From NCBI RefSeq assembly GCF_000374485.1, contig NZ_KB894493.1, forward strand, positions 1 to 64,000: a stretch of 64,000 nucleotides of DNA, read 5' to 3'. This DNA is from Algicola sagamiensis DSM 14643. Its GTDB lineage: Bacteria > Pseudomonadota > Gammaproteobacteria > Enterobacterales > Alteromonadaceae. Both the position numbers and the translations under genes were made by a program. This document shows positions 7,648 to 17,733 of the stretch, in pieces (within the stretch, counting starts at the first letter, position 1; every line of letters starts with the position of its first letter). Below the pieces are notes generated by a model. That model had not been told where the DNA came from, ran no database searches, and saw only the letters and a list, made by a program, of their open reading frames with translations.

Positions 7648-10533
7648 ATGACTCACATGTCAAAGAAAACCCTTCATGCTCTTACAGGTGAAGAACAGTT
7701 TGTTCGCCGCCATATTGGTCCAGACCAAGCGCAACAGGCGCACATGTTACAATATCTGGGAACAGACTCTGTCGAGTCACTTATCTCCCAAACCGTTCCC
7801 GAGAATATTCGTTTGCCTGAGCCACTTTCTATTGGCCGAAGTCAAACAGAAGAAGAGGCCCTTGCGGTACTCAATAAAATCGCCCAAAAGAATGAGATTT
7901 ACACATCGTATATCGGAATGGGTTATTACCCAACATTGGTCCCAAATGTTATTTTAAGAAATGTGCTTGAAAATCCAGGTTGGTATACAGCATACACGCC
8001 ATATCAGCCTGAAATTGCCCAAGGTCGCTTAGAAGCACTGCTTAATTTCCAGCAGTTATCCATTGATTTAACGGGAATGGAGCTTGCCAGTGCATCTCTT
8101 CTTGATGAAGCGACAGCAGCGGCTGAAGCAATGGCACTTGCGAAGCGTGTTTCCAAAAACAAAAAATCTAACATCTTCTTTGTCTCTGATGATGTGCATC
8201 CGCAAACCATTGATGTCGTCAAAACGCGTGCGGAAATGTTCGGCTTTGAGGTCATCGTTGATCAAGCGGATAAAGCACCAGAACACGATATTTTTGGTGC
8301 ATTGATCCAATACCCTTCGACAACGGGTCATATTACAGATCACAGTGATTATATTGCGAAATTACAAGAACAAAAAGCGGTTGTTTCTGTTGCGACAGAC
8401 TTTATGAGCTTGTTGATGTTGAAGTCTCCAGGTGAAATGGGGGCGGATGTTGTCCTTGGTTCAGCCCAGCGTTTTGGCGTACCAATGGGATATGGTGGAC
8501 CGCACGCGGCCTTCTTTACGACAAGAGACAAATTTAAGCGCTCTCTTCCTGGTCGTGTTATCGGTGTGTCAAAGGACCGTACGGACCAGCCAGCGCTTCG
8601 AATGGCAATGCAAACGCGTGAGCAGCATATCCGCCGCGAAAAAGCGAATTCAAATATCTGTACAGCACAAGTACTTTTAGCGAATATGGCTTCGTTTTAC
8701 GCGGTTTATCATGGCCCTGAAGGCTTAAAAGATATTGCTGAGCGTATTCATCGCTTTGCAGATATTTTCGCACTTGGCCTGCAGCAAAATAGTTTTACCT
8801 TGGCTCATGATCATTGGTTTGATACGCTTACATGTGAGGTGTCTCCTGAAGCCCGCCAAGAGATTCTATCTCGAGCGAATACTGCAAAAATTAACTTGCG
8901 GACAGACCTGAATACACTCTCTGTCAGCATGAATGAGACCACAACAGTTCAAGATCTTCAGGTGTTGTTCGATGTTTTCTGTGGTGAGCAGCATGGATTA
9001 GATATTCAAGCTTTAGATCAAAAAGTGGTAAATGGTGATATTCAGTCAGTCCCAGAGGCATTGATTCGAACCAGCACGTATCTTGATCATCCAGTATTCA
9101 ACCAGTATCAATCAGAAACGGATATGCTGCGTTATATCAAGCGACTGGAAAACAAAGACTTGGCTCTAAACCACAGTATGATTTCTTTGGGCTCTTGTAC
9201 GATGAAGCTCAATGCGACTGCGGAAATGATCCCGGTGACTTGGCCTGAGTTTTCCAATCTGCATCCGTTCGCGCCAAAAGATCAGACGGCGGGCTACCAG
9301 GAAATGATCCAATTATTATCTGATTGGTTGGTCAATATTACTGGTTATGATGCAGTTTCTATGCAGCCAAATTCAGGTGCGCAAGGTGAATATGCAGGAT
9401 TGATAGCCATTAAAAAGTACCATGAAAGTCGTGGGGATGGGCACAGAAACATCTGTCTGATCCCAAGCTCAGCACATGGGACTAACCCGGCTTCTGCCCA
9501 AATGGCGAATATGAAGGTTATCGTTGTTGCTTGTGATAAACAAGGCAACGTCGATATGGATGACTTAAAAGCAAAAGCGGAAGAAGTCTCAGAAAACCTT
9601 TCATGCATCATGATCACGTACCCATCTACGCACGGTGTTTACGAAGAAACCATCCGTGAAATCTGCGACATTATCCACCAGCACGGTGGCCAAGTGTATA
9701 TGGATGGCGCAAATATGAATGCGCAAGTTGGGATCACCTCACCAGGTTATATTGGCTCGGATGTATCACATTTGAACCTCCATAAAACGTTCTGTATTCC
9801 TCACGGCGGTGGTGGCCCAGGTATGGGACCGATTGGTGTGAAAAGCCACCTTGAGCCATTCCTGCCAGGCCATGCTGTGACTGGTGGAGCAGAAAATGGT
9901 GCTGTTGCTGCCGCAGAATTTGGATCAGCTGGGATCTTACCAATTTCTTGGATGTACATTGCGATGATGGGCTCAGAAGGGCTGAAGCAAGCGTCAGAAA
10001 TTGCAATCCTCAGCGCAAACTACCTGACACAGAAACTCGCTGCTCACTATCCAATTCTTTATCGTGGCCAGAATAATCGTGTTGCGCATGAGTGCATCGT
10101 GGATATTCGCCCCATTAAAGAAGAAACAGGCATCAGTGAAATGGACATAGCAAAACGTCTGATGGATTACGGCTTCCACGCACCAACGATGTCTTTCCCG
10201 GTTGCCGGCACGCTGATGATTGAGCCAACAGAGAGTGAATCACTCGAAGAGCTCGATCGCTTTATTGATGCAATGGTTGCGATTAAAGAAGAAATCAACA
10301 AGGTTGAACGCGGAGATTGGACGCTGGAGAATAACCCACTTGTGATGGCACCACATACACAAGACGATGTTCTACAGGAAGACTGGGATCGTGCATATAG
10401 CCGTGAGGAAGCCGCATTCCCACTACCATATGTTCGTGAAAACAAATTCTGGCCAACAGTCACCCGAATTGACGACGTATTCGGCGATAGAAACCTGATT
10501 TGTTCTTGTCCACCCGTTGAGGCTTATACTTGA
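7648..10533 (+). CDS. gcvP: Glycine dehydrogenase (decarboxylating), P protein
   Basis: GcvP is the PLP enzyme that decarboxylates glycine and loads the aminomethyl group onto GcvH lipoate. At 961 aa it is the single-chain form (fused alpha and beta halves), as in E. coli. The PLP lysine is K713 in [17 protein letters not shown], preceded by [10 protein letters not shown]. The N-terminal half carries [21 protein letters not shown] second in-frame ATG lies 9 bases inside (MSKKT), so the exact start is uncertain by three residues. It shares the strand with gcvTH but sits behind a terminator. Confidence 0.97.
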   Translation: MTHMSKKTLHALTGEEQFVRRHIGPDQAQQAHMLQYLGTDSVESLISQTVPENIRLPEPLSIGRSQTEEEALAVLNKIAQKNEIYTSYIGMGYYPTLVPNVILRNVLENPGWYTAYTPYQPEIAQGRLEALLNFQQLSIDLTGMELASASLLDEATAAAEAMALAKRVSKNKKSNIFFVSDDVHPQTIDVVKTRAEMFGFEVIVDQADKAPEHDIFGALIQYPSTTGHITDHSDYIAKLQEQKAVVSVATDFMSLLMLKSPGEMGADVVLGSAQRFGVPMGYGGPHAAFFTTRDKFKRSLPGRVIGVSKDRTDQPALRMAMQTREQHIRREKANSNICTAQVLLANMASFYAVYHGPEGLKDIAERIHRFADIFALGLQQNSFTLAHDHWFDTLTCEVSPEARQEILSRANTAKINLRTDLNTLSVSMNETTTVQDLQVLFDVFCGEQHGLDIQALDQKVVNGDIQSVPEALIRTSTYLDHPVFNQYQSETDMLRYIKRLENKDLALNHSMISLGSCTMKLNATAEMIPVTWPEFSNLHPFAPKDQTAGYQEMIQLLSDWLVNITGYDAVSMQPNSGAQGEYAGLIAIKKYHESRGDGHRNICLIPSSAHGTNPASAQMANMKVIVVACDKQGNVDMDDLKAKAEEVSENLSCIMITYPSTHGVYEETIREICDIIHQHGGQVYMDGANMNAQVGITSPGYIGSDVSHLNLHKTFCIPHGGGGPGMGPIGVKSHLEPFLPGHAVTGGAENGAVAAAEFGSAGILPISWMYIAMMGSEGLKQASEIAILSANYLTQKLAAHYPILYRGQNNRVAHECIVDIRPIKEETGISEMDIAKRLMDYGFHAPTMSFPVAGTLMIEPTESESLEELDRFIDAMVAIKEEINKVERGDWTLENNPLVMAPHTQDDVLQEDWDRAYSREEAAFPLPYVRENKFWPTVTRIDDVFGDRNLICSCPPVEAYT

Positions 10534-10840
10534 TTGGGCACTTCAGTATAAAGCGGTTTCAAATTGAAAGCTGGGTCATGATCACTATTGAAATTGACTT
10601 CAGACTGAAATAAGACGAAAACGAGCATGACAGTCGTTGTGCTCGCTTTTTATTCGCTTTTTTCATATACCATCGTGACTATTTACCCATTCAACCTATC
10701 TGCCATAATACACCATTCAAACCTCAAGCAGCGCATGCCATAAAAAGGAAATTTTCAAAGTTTGATAATTTTAAGTTAATCATTGAAATGCAGTTGAAGC
10801 GCTATAATGAGGGACAAGCGCATTTTTCTTGTGAGCATCA
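10534..10840. other. Intergenic stretch after gcvP
   Basis: It contains the gcvP terminator, a TTTCAAATTGAAA palindrome near 10558-10570, and a TATAAT hexamer at 10803-10808 that fits a promoter for the next gene, although the -35 region is weak. No other gene is seen. Confidence 0.6.
10622..10650 (+). terminator. Intrinsic terminator after gcvP
   Basis: CGAGCA and TGCTCG pair around a 12-base loop and are followed by CTTTTTATT. Confidence 0.8.
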
Positions 10841-11560
10841 TTGAAAACCATATTATTAAGCGTCTTGTTCTTTTGCTTCATCTTTGTCGCTCAGCACAGT
10901 GAAGCAAAAGTAAAAATTATTGGCGTCGACATTCAAGGTTTACATCAAGCGGATGGGTTAGGGGTGTACGATCAAATCCTAAACCATATTTTGATCAAGA
11001 GTGATGCTGCAACACTCAATATTTTCCCTCCAGCTCGCGCAATTAAGCTTTTTGCTTCCTGCCAAAACTGTTGTTTTTCACCTGCGAATAAAAATGAAGA
11101 GTTTTATGACTTTGATGAAAACGTATTCGTTACAGAACCGATGAATTTTGCAAAACTCTACATCTTTGTTGCATTTGGGCAAGAGCCCATTAGCAAACTG
11201 AGCTCTTTGAGTGGAAAAATAGTCGGGTTTCGTTTTGGAATGCCTTATGGAAAGACATTTGAGCAATCCAAACTCAAGAAGCTCCCTGTTTATGATTTGG
11301 CTGAGCATATGCCTTTATTGAAGCATAAACATATTGACGCTTTTGTTGCTTTTGCGCCTGATATTTATAAAAAGTTTAAAGAATTAAATATGAAGTCTCT
11401 ACCACACAATGTTGATAAACCCATTGCCGTCCACCCAGATAAATTAGTGTGTCGCGGGGTCAAAGATTCTTTTATTCGCCAATTCAATAAAAAGCTCGCC
11501 CAACTAAGAAAAAGCGGCCAGCTAAAAGTGATGTTAGGAGATAATTATATTCCTGAATAA
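10841..11560 (+). CDS. Periplasmic solute-binding-like protein (family 3 type)
   Basis: A 239-aa protein with a clear signal peptide (KTILLSVLFFCFIFVAQHSEA, cleavage near residue 22). The body resembles the stand-alone transporter substrate-binding domain proteins common in marine gammaproteobacteria: an N-terminal lobe with PPARAIKLF, a SGKIVGFRFGMPYG segment near 125 that fits the hinge and ligand region, and a C-terminal lobe ending in LRKSGQLKVML. No permease or ATPase gene is adjacent, so it may be a sensor or orphan binder. Translation probably starts at TTG. TATAAT at 10803-10808 gives a ~25-nt leader. It is a distant relative of the frameshifted gene at 26760. Confidence 0.75.
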   Translation: MKTILLSVLFFCFIFVAQHSEAKVKIIGVDIQGLHQADGLGVYDQILNHILIKSDAATLNIFPPARAIKLFASCQNCCFSPANKNEEFYDFDENVFVTEPMNFAKLYIFVAFGQEPISKLSSLSGKIVGFRFGMPYGKTFEQSKLKKLPVYDLAEHMPLLKHKHIDAFVAFAPDIYKKFKELNMKSLPHNVDKPIAVHPDKLVCRGVKDSFIRQFNKKLAQLRKSGQLKVMLGDNYIPE

Positions 11561-11723
11561 GGAATAACAGATACTTTTTCTCTCAATCAAATTACACCAT
11601 TCCAAATGGTGAAATACGCCTCATGAGATCTACCAGAAAAATCAGAATAAGAGTTGATTTGATTTGATACAGTTTTGCTAATCTACTAAACGATATTCAC
11701 CCAAATAAAAGGGGACAACAATA

Positions 11724-12089
11724 ATGAAACTCGCATTAGCTGTCGTTTTATCAATGGTTGCCACTGCGGCAATTGCAGGGAATAACCAATCCGCGCAACA
11801 TCGTCATCATCAGTTAGATAAACATCAACACCAACATCAAGATAATTGTGGACATGTTCGAGAGTGGCATATCGACCATTTTGACTATGCGCATGAGAAG
11901 CATGATCACCATCAGCACTCAACGCACGTCCATGAGTCTGAGATAGGACATCATGCAGCACATAAGCATGCTCATGGTGAGAATTGTGGTCATAAGACGA
12001 GAGTGAAGGATAATCGTTTAGAGTTTTCGCATGATGGTCATTGGCATCATGCACATGGTCAGCATATCCATGAAACACATGCGATTTAA
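11724..12089 (+). CDS. Secreted histidine-rich protein
   Basis: A 121-aa protein with a signal peptide ending in AIA-G near residue 19. The mature ~103 residues contain about 30 histidines, scattered as HH, HxH and HxHxH. NCGH occurs twice (DNCGH near 41, ENCGH near 87), the only two cysteines. This composition fits periplasmic or secreted Zn, Cu or Ni binding. The function is inferred from composition only; no family is recognised. A strong AAAAGGGG ribosome binding site precedes the ATG. It is monocistronic, ending at a bidirectional terminator shared with the convergent transporter gene. No obvious Zur box was found upstream. Confidence 0.85.
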   Translation: MKLALAVVLSMVATAAIAGNNQSAQHRHHQLDKHQHQHQDNCGHVREWHIDHFDYAHEKHDHHQHSTHVHESEIGHHAAHKHAHGENCGHKTRVKDNRLEFSHDGHWHHAHGQHIHETHAI

Positions 12090-12105
12090 AGGCGCTTGTT
12101 ATGGT

Positions 12106-12130
12106 AAGGGGGAGTGACTCCCCCTTTTTT
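12106..12130. terminator. Bidirectional terminator between His-rich gene and BCCT gene
   Basis: AAGGGGGAG pairs with CTCCCCCTT over a 3-base loop, followed by TTTTTT on the plus strand. The run reaches the stop codon of the minus-strand transporter. Confidence 0.85.
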
Positions 12131-13340
12131 ATGCAGCTTCCACAGTTTTTGGATCACTTTCTGTGATTAACGTTTTATCAATTTCAGAAATGACTTCACG
12201 CTTTTTAATTAGAACATATGTCGTACAACTAAAGAAAATTCCAATCACAATCGAGCCAATCCATTCGATCTGAAGAAAATCGAGCTGGAAAAACAGCACC
12301 AAACTACTCAGCAACAAAATATTGCCAAGAATGTATTTGGCTTTCCCATAACGTTTGACAGTAAAGTTCAGGTTGTCCGTGTAGAGGCGAGTCAATGAAT
12401 CTAGGGAATTCAGAACAAATACAATGCCAACAACGACCATTGCAATCGTATACATCCCAGATATATCGATCTGATTGACATGATAAATATACAAAATAGA
12501 AAACCAAGCAATGATCATCACCGAAGGCAACACCAGCATAGCCAACAACAATTGATATGTACGCAGCCCACCTGCAAAGCGGGAAGTAAACTGACCGATC
12601 ATGATACACCATGCCAGCCACCAAAATAGATAAAACTGGTGATAATCTGACATTGGGAATGCGAATTGGTGGATGTTTGTAAAGTATTCGCCAACGAGGG
12701 CGATTGTTTGAGGGTAGGTATACAAATCCACAGTGCCGGAGGACACCGCACCGTATACGAGCAAGCCAATCAACGCCAGAAAAAACCAAGTTGTTGAGAC
12801 GCTTAAGATACGAATCGCTCGTATACTCATACTGGTTAACACGCTCCCGACAACAACAGCGAAGACGATCAGGTAATAATAACCACTAATTTCTCCATCA
12901 TTGCTAAGGGCTGGTAAGTACCAGGGGAGATTCTTTAGCAGAAGATACCCCGTGAAAGCACAGGTTCCAATAATGATGATGTTATTGACAAATTTAACAA
13001 TGGGAATTTCAAAGAACTTTACTTTCGGTTCAATAATACAAAAGTAAAAACAGGTCATGAAATAGAAGGTCCAGATCAAAAATGCCCAGAAACCAAACTC
13101 TATCGCAAGGGGGTTTGCAAAACTATACTCTGGATTTTCTGTTGTGTTCGCATACATACCAAACTCAGTGAGCGGAAACATAATCAGTCCGACATCTAAT
13201 CCGGATGTGAATAGTATTGCGATAAAGGTGAGGCTCTTCGTGGGAGAGGGGCCAGTGCAAGGGAGATTTCCCCAACGAAATAGCATGAACAATGTGGTGG
13301 CGAAAATAAAACATAATCCAGCAATTAACCAATATGTCAT
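12129..13340 (-). CDS. BCCT-family transporter (probable choline/betaine uptake), short form
   Basis: A polytopic inner-membrane protein with about 10-11 hydrophobic segments. FWWLAWCIMIGQFTSRFAGG near 245-265 matches the tryptophan-rich signature of the betaine/choline/carnitine transporter family, in which such residues line the substrate site. At 403 aa it is ~100 residues shorter than classical BetT or BetP and lacks long cytoplasmic tails. The start at 13340 is chosen for GGGAGA six bases upstream; an ATG at 13367 is the alternative. It lies downstream of betB and betA on the same strand, so choline uptake feeding BetA is the likely job; this is inference from context. Confidence 0.82.
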   Translation of the reverse strand: MTYWLIAGLCFIFATTLFMLFRWGNLPCTGPSPTKSLTFIAILFTSGLDVGLIMFPLTEFGMYANTTENPEYSFANPLAIEFGFWAFLIWTFYFMTCFYFCIIEPKVKFFEIPIVKFVNNIIIIGTCAFTGYLLLKNLPWYLPALSNDGEISGYYYLIVFAVVVGSVLTSMSIRAIRILSVSTTWFFLALIGLLVYGAVSSGTVDLYTYPQTIALVGEYFTNIHQFAFPMSDYHQFYLFWWLAWCIMIGQFTSRFAGGLRTYQLLLAMLVLPSVMIIAWFSILYIYHVNQIDISGMYTIAMVVVGIVFVLNSLDSLTRLYTDNLNFTVKRYGKAKYILGNILLLSSLVLFFQLDFLQIEWIGSIVIGIFFSCTTYVLIKKREVISEIDKTLITESDPKTVEAA

Positions 13341-13445
13341 CTGGTTTCTCCCTGGCATAAAATACATGTACGGTACATAATCGCTCCTAATTTTTTATTG
13401 TTATGAGCACAGCATGTACAACTTTACCAATGCTGCATTGGTTAT

Positions 13446-15125
13446 TTAGGCAATTTCTCGAACAGGGTGATTATCTCGCTGCTCTAACTGCCAGTTTTCT
13501 GCAATTTCTGGTATGACGGAAGATTCAGGTAAACATTTTCCAAGGATCAAATCTGCGGCTCTTTCCGCAACCATAATGGTTGGTGCATTTAAGTTTCCGT
13601 TGGGGATTGTGGGAAAAATCGATGAATCAACAACACGTAACCCTTCAATGCCGTGTACTTTCGTTTGAGGATCAACAACCGCCATCGGATCCGTGCCCAT
13701 CTTGCATGAACATGACGGATGGTAGGCGCTTTCGACGGATCTACGGACAAACTGGTCAATCTCTTCATCACTTTGAATGTGTTCGCCAGGCTGAATTTCA
13801 GAACCACAATAGGCATCCATAGCAGGTTGCTTCATGATTTCCCGAGTGAGGCGAACACAGGCTCGAAAGCCTTCCCGATCATCTTCGTGTTCTAGGTAAT
13901 TAAACTGAATTTTCGGTGGGATGGTTGGATCTGAAGCAGTGACTTTTACCCAGCCTCGACTTTTTGGTTTATTGTGACCAATATGAACTTGGAGACCATG
14001 CCCATCAAACGCACTACGACCGTCATAACGCATCGCTGCTGGCAGGAAGTGGTATTGCATATCCGGCCAAGCAATACCTGGCTTTGAACGGATAAAACCA
14101 CAAGATTCAAAGTGATTCGTTGCACCTAAACCATCCTTAAAGAAAAACCAACGCGCCCCAATCAGAAATTTATCCCAGAGTCCCAATTTTCCATTGAGCG
14201 TGATTGGTTTTTTACAACGGAATTGAAAGTAAAACTCCAAATGATCCTGAAGATTTTGACCCACACCAGGAAGTGAATGCTTAAGTTCTATTCCCGCTCT
14301 TTCTAGCGTCTCTTTTTCACCAATACCAGAGAGTTGCAGAATATGCGGTGATCCGATAGGACCAGCACTCAGAATGACTTCCGCATTGACATGGACTTCA
14401 TGTAACTCACCATGACGCTCATACATGACACCAACCGCCTTCTTTCCCTGCAAAATGACATGGTGAACCAATGCATGGGTGACCACATCCAAATTATTTC
14501 TTGTCATGGCTGGTTTTAAGTATGCATTCGCAGTTGACCAGCGAAGGCCATTCTTAACAGTCATATGCATTGGACCAAACCCTTCTTGACGTTGGCCGTT
14601 ATAGTCTTCGGTATACAGGTACCCAGCTTCTACACCGGCATCAATAAATGCACGATATAGCGGGTTTTGCATTTCATTCCCGTTATTGGTCGCGAGAGGA
14701 CCTTCGCCACCACGATAATGATCTTCACCGAAAGCCCATTGTTCTGACTTTTTGAAGTAGGGGAGGCAATTGGCATAGCTCCAACCAATTGCACCTTCTT
14801 GTTCCCACTCATCGAAGTCAAATGCATGACCACGGACATACACCATCCCATTAATTGAAGAAGAACCGCCAAGTACTTTTCCTCTAGGGCAGTGCATTTT
14901 TCTACCATCAAGGAATGGCTCCGGCTCAGTTTCAAATTGCCAAGCATATTTCTTGGTATTCATTGGTATCGAAAGTGCAGTTGGCATTTGGATAAAAATA
15001 CTTCTATCACTACCCCCTGTTTCCAAGAGTAATACTCGATGCTTCCCACTTTCAGTTAAGCGATTTGCCAGTACACATCCAGCTGAACCTGCACCAACAA
15101 TGATATAGTCGTACTGATGACTCAT
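13446..15125 (-). CDS. betA: Choline dehydrogenase
   Basis: BetA is a membrane-associated FAD enzyme of the GMC family that oxidises choline to betaine aldehyde. The 559-aa protein has the FAD fold [18 protein letters not shown], the GMC signature 1 region [18 protein letters not shown], signature 2 [19 protein letters not shown], and the C-terminal active-site stretch [12 protein letters not shown] with [14 protein letters not shown]. The ATG at 15125 is preferred over a GTG two codons upstream because AAGAGG lies 5 bases before it. betB ends 9 bp upstream, so the two are co-transcribed. Confidence 0.95.
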   Translation of the reverse strand: MSHQYDYIIVGAGSAGCVLANRLTESGKHRVLLLETGGSDRSIFIQMPTALSIPMNTKKYAWQFETEPEPFLDGRKMHCPRGKVLGGSSSINGMVYVRGHAFDFDEWEQEGAIGWSYANCLPYFKKSEQWAFGEDHYRGGEGPLATNNGNEMQNPLYRAFIDAGVEAGYLYTEDYNGQRQEGFGPMHMTVKNGLRWSTANAYLKPAMTRNNLDVVTHALVHHVILQGKKAVGVMYERHGELHEVHVNAEVILSAGPIGSPHILQLSGIGEKETLERAGIELKHSLPGVGQNLQDHLEFYFQFRCKKPITLNGKLGLWDKFLIGARWFFFKDGLGATNHFESCGFIRSKPGIAWPDMQYHFLPAAMRYDGRSAFDGHGLQVHIGHNKPKSRGWVKVTASDPTIPPKIQFNYLEHEDDREGFRACVRLTREIMKQPAMDAYCGSEIQPGEHIQSDEEIDQFVRRSVESAYHPSCSCKMGTDPMAVVDPQTKVHGIEGLRVVDSSIFPTIPNGNLNAPTIMVAERAADLILGKCLPESSVIPEIAENWQLEQRDNHPVREIA

Positions 15126-15134
15126 AGGCACCTC

Positions 15135-16598
15135 TTAAAATGGTGATTCGATTGGTGTAAGGCCAACATAAATGGATTTGAGTTGGGTATATTGATTGAG
15201 CGTAGTAATACCATTCTCCCGACCAATGCCTGATAATTTATACCCGCCAACTGGCATTTCAGCCGGAGAAGCACCATAGCTATTGATCCAACAAATGCCC
15301 GCTTGGATTTGGTGGATCACTCGGTGTGCCCGCTGTATATCCTTGGTAAAGATGCCTGCACCCAGACCATAAGTTGTTTGATTTGCTCTTTTGATCACTT
15401 CAGATTCTTCAGTGAATGTGAGGATAGACATGACAGGACCAAATATTTCTTCTTGGACGATGGTCATATCATCATGGCAATCAGTGAAAATTGTTGGAGC
15501 GACAAAGTAGCCGTTCGGCGCTGTATTTGGTTGAATGACATGCCCACCAGTCAATAACTTTGCGCCTTCAGTTTTGCCTCGTTCAATGTAGGAGAGAACA
15601 AGTTCTTGATGCTTTTTTGAAATGAGAGCACCAAAGTTTGTTTCTGGATCCATCGGATCACCAGCAATGATGTTCTTTTGGGTTCGCTCTAAGAGTTGTT
15701 CTATAAAATTGGGATAAACGTCTTCATGAACGAATACGCGGGTACAGTTGGTACAGATTTCCCCTTGAGTATAAAAGTTACCGAGCATGCTTGCAGATAC
15801 GGCTTGTTCAATGTCAGCGTCGTCGAAAATAATTAAGGGTGATTTTCCACCAAGCTCCATCGTGACTTCTTTCAAAGATGAAGCGGCATTTGCCATAACT
15901 TTCTTTCCAGTTCCCACTTCGCCAGTAAAAGAAACTTTAGCGATATGAGGATGCGTTGTAAGCCATTCACCAACATCTCCAGCACCGTGGACCACGTTAA
16001 AGACGCCAGCAGGAACACCAGCTTCAATGAATATTTCAGCTAATTTTATTGCTCCGAGTGAGGTTTCTTCGGATGGCTTGAAGATCATACTGTTGCCGCA
16101 GGCTAGGGCAGGGGCTGATTTCCAACATGCGATCTGAAGTGGGTAATTCCATGCGCCAATACCTGCACATACGCCGAGGGGTTCTCTTCGTGTATAGTAG
16201 AAGTCCCCACCGAGATCTTGTTGATTTCCCTCAATACTTGGTGCAAGCCCTGCGAAAAATTCGATTGCATCGGCACCAGTAACAATGTCAACGACGGAAG
16301 CTTCCTGCCAAGGCTTTCCTGTATCCTTTACTTCGATTTCAGCTAACAAATCATTTCTGGACCGTAAAAGTGCGACTGCTCTTTGTAAGATCCGGCTTCG
16401 TTCAAAACCGCTCATTGCTGACCATGTTTCAAATCCTGATTGAGCACTTTCTATCGCAGCTTGTTTGACATGTTCATCTGCAACTTCAACTTCATAAATG
16501 ATCTCCCCGGTTGCCGGGTTGATGACGGGAAAGGTTTCGCCACTTTCATTACGCATGACTTTGCCATGGACAAAATTATGATAGCGGGTGATTGACAT
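15135..16598 (-). CDS. betB: Betaine aldehyde dehydrogenase
   Basis: BetB oxidises betaine aldehyde to glycine betaine with NAD(P)+, completing osmoprotectant synthesis. The 487-aa protein starts at 16598 with GGAG 7 bases upstream; the upstream extension to 16643 is not supported. It shows the ALDH motifs [11 protein letters not shown], the general-base motif [11 protein letters not shown], and the catalytic cysteine in [11 protein letters not shown] (compare GQVCTNGTRVF in E. coli). It is first in the betB-betA-transporter unit. No betI-type regulator gene lies in the window. Confidence 0.95.
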   Translation of the reverse strand: MSITRYHNFVHGKVMRNESGETFPVINPATGEIIYEVEVADEHVKQAAIESAQSGFETWSAMSGFERSRILQRAVALLRSRNDLLAEIEVKDTGKPWQEASVVDIVTGADAIEFFAGLAPSIEGNQQDLGGDFYYTRREPLGVCAGIGAWNYPLQIACWKSAPALACGNSMIFKPSEETSLGAIKLAEIFIEAGVPAGVFNVVHGAGDVGEWLTTHPHIAKVSFTGEVGTGKKVMANAASSLKEVTMELGGKSPLIIFDDADIEQAVSASMLGNFYTQGEICTNCTRVFVHEDVYPNFIEQLLERTQKNIIAGDPMDPETNFGALISKKHQELVLSYIERGKTEGAKLLTGGHVIQPNTAPNGYFVAPTIFTDCHDDMTIVQEEIFGPVMSILTFTEESEVIKRANQTTYGLGAGIFTKDIQRAHRVIHQIQAGICWINSYGASPAEMPVGGYKLSGIGRENGITTLNQYTQLKSIYVGLTPIESPF

Positions 16599-16909
16599 AG
16601 TTATCTCCAATCGTGGATGGAATGGATATGCAAAAATGCACACCTATAGGTAAAAGGCGTGTTTAATGAAACGCACTTTTTACAAAAAACGTTATTTGGA
16701 GTGAGAATCTACAGTAAAAAGGAGAGGTATTGTATCGGTACTATGTATGAATATAAGTTGAGGTGAACTTTAATATTATTGAATTAATTCAAATAGATAC
16801 TCAAAGTGATGATTCAGAATAATACTAAATAAGTTTTATTTTTAAGTGAATAACCAAGCCAGACGCTTGTCTGGCCAGCATGATGAAAGATGAATTAGAA
16901 AAGAAATGA
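16599..16909. other. Intergenic region upstream of betB
   Basis: It probably carries the bet promoter. A perfect palindrome TTGAATTAATTCAA at 16779-16792 and a smaller one, ACCTATAGGT, at 16642-16651 are candidate operators; neither matches a known BetI site exactly. No gene is seen. Confidence 0.45.
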
Positions 16910-17617
16910 TTAAAGATGAAGGTACTGACTTAAATCTTGCTGTGGCTGAATCGCCACTTTTTGACCACCCTTGAATGCAAAACCAGGCTCAGGTCCAATC
17001 AACGTCATATGTTGATGACGTATACGTAGGGCTGTTCCCTCACGGATTGCTAAAATTGGAGTCTCAGGTTCAACCTGCATAAATTCTTCTAATCGCATAT
17101 CACGAGTTTCACCATGAAATTCGGGTGGATTGTAGTCCGTATAGTGGGGGTTAAGTTGAAACGGAGCAAGATTGAGCGCATCAAAACTTTTCGGCTCAAT
17201 GATTGGCATATCATTTGTTGTTCGTATACTTTTTCCTGAAATATTTGAGCCAGCAGACCAGCCAATATATGGGGTACCCCCATTCACTTTTTCTTGAATT
17301 GGGTCGATTAAGCCAAATCGATATATTTCGTGCAGTAAGTGAAACGTATTCCCACCACCGACAAGGATTGCTTGTGCTTGCTCAATAGCTTGAGTTGGAT
17401 CGTCGAATTCGTGCAAGCCACGAATTTTCTTATTCAGTGAAGACAAAGCAGATTGAACCATCACCGTATATTCATCATACGAAATAGAGACACCTGCGTA
17501 GGGGATAAAAACGGCTGAATCGAGACCTTCCAATGTTTCAGAAATATCAGCAAGTGCAGTTTCCAGATAGCCAGAGTCTTTCGCTCTAGAGCTACTCAGG
17601 AGTAAGAGGTTTTTCAT
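16910..17617 (-). CDS. pepE: Dipeptidase E (alpha-aspartyl dipeptidase)
   Basis: PepE is a serine peptidase (family S51) that cleaves dipeptides starting with aspartate. The 235-aa protein aligns closely with E. coli PepE (229 aa): nucleophile S121 in GWSAGSN, plus D136 and H158, one residue off from E. coli S120/D135/H157. The glutamine amidotransferase-like fold is supported by ILVGGGNTFHLL near 84-95. The upstream region on the minus strand has a good -10 hexamer (TATAAT, complement of 17647-17652). Confidence 0.95.
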   Translation of the reverse strand: MKNLLLLSSSRAKDSGYLETALADISETLEGLDSAVFIPYAGVSISYDEYTVMVQSALSSLNKKIRGLHEFDDPTQAIEQAQAILVGGGNTFHLLHEIYRFGLIDPIQEKVNGGTPYIGWSAGSNISGKSIRTTNDMPIIEPKSFDALNLAPFQLNPHYTDYNPPEFHGETRDMRLEEFMQVEPETPILAIREGTALRIRHQHMTLIGPEPGFAFKGGQKVAIQPQQDLSQYLHL

Positions 17618-17683
17618 GGATTGTACTCGTTTGTTTTTTTCAATGCATTATAAGCACAATAGAAAGGTCAGAAAAGAGAAAGA

Positions 17684-17713
17684 AAAAAGCCCCGAATCAA
17701 TCGAGGCTTTTTG
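17684..17713. terminator. Terminator after the TonB receptor gene
   Basis: On the minus strand AAAAAGCCTCG pairs with CGGGGCTTTTTT around ATTGATT, with a long T-run. The receptor stop codon lies 20 bp upstream. Confidence 0.85.
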
Positions 17714-17733
17714 GTTTCTAACGGAGTTGATTA

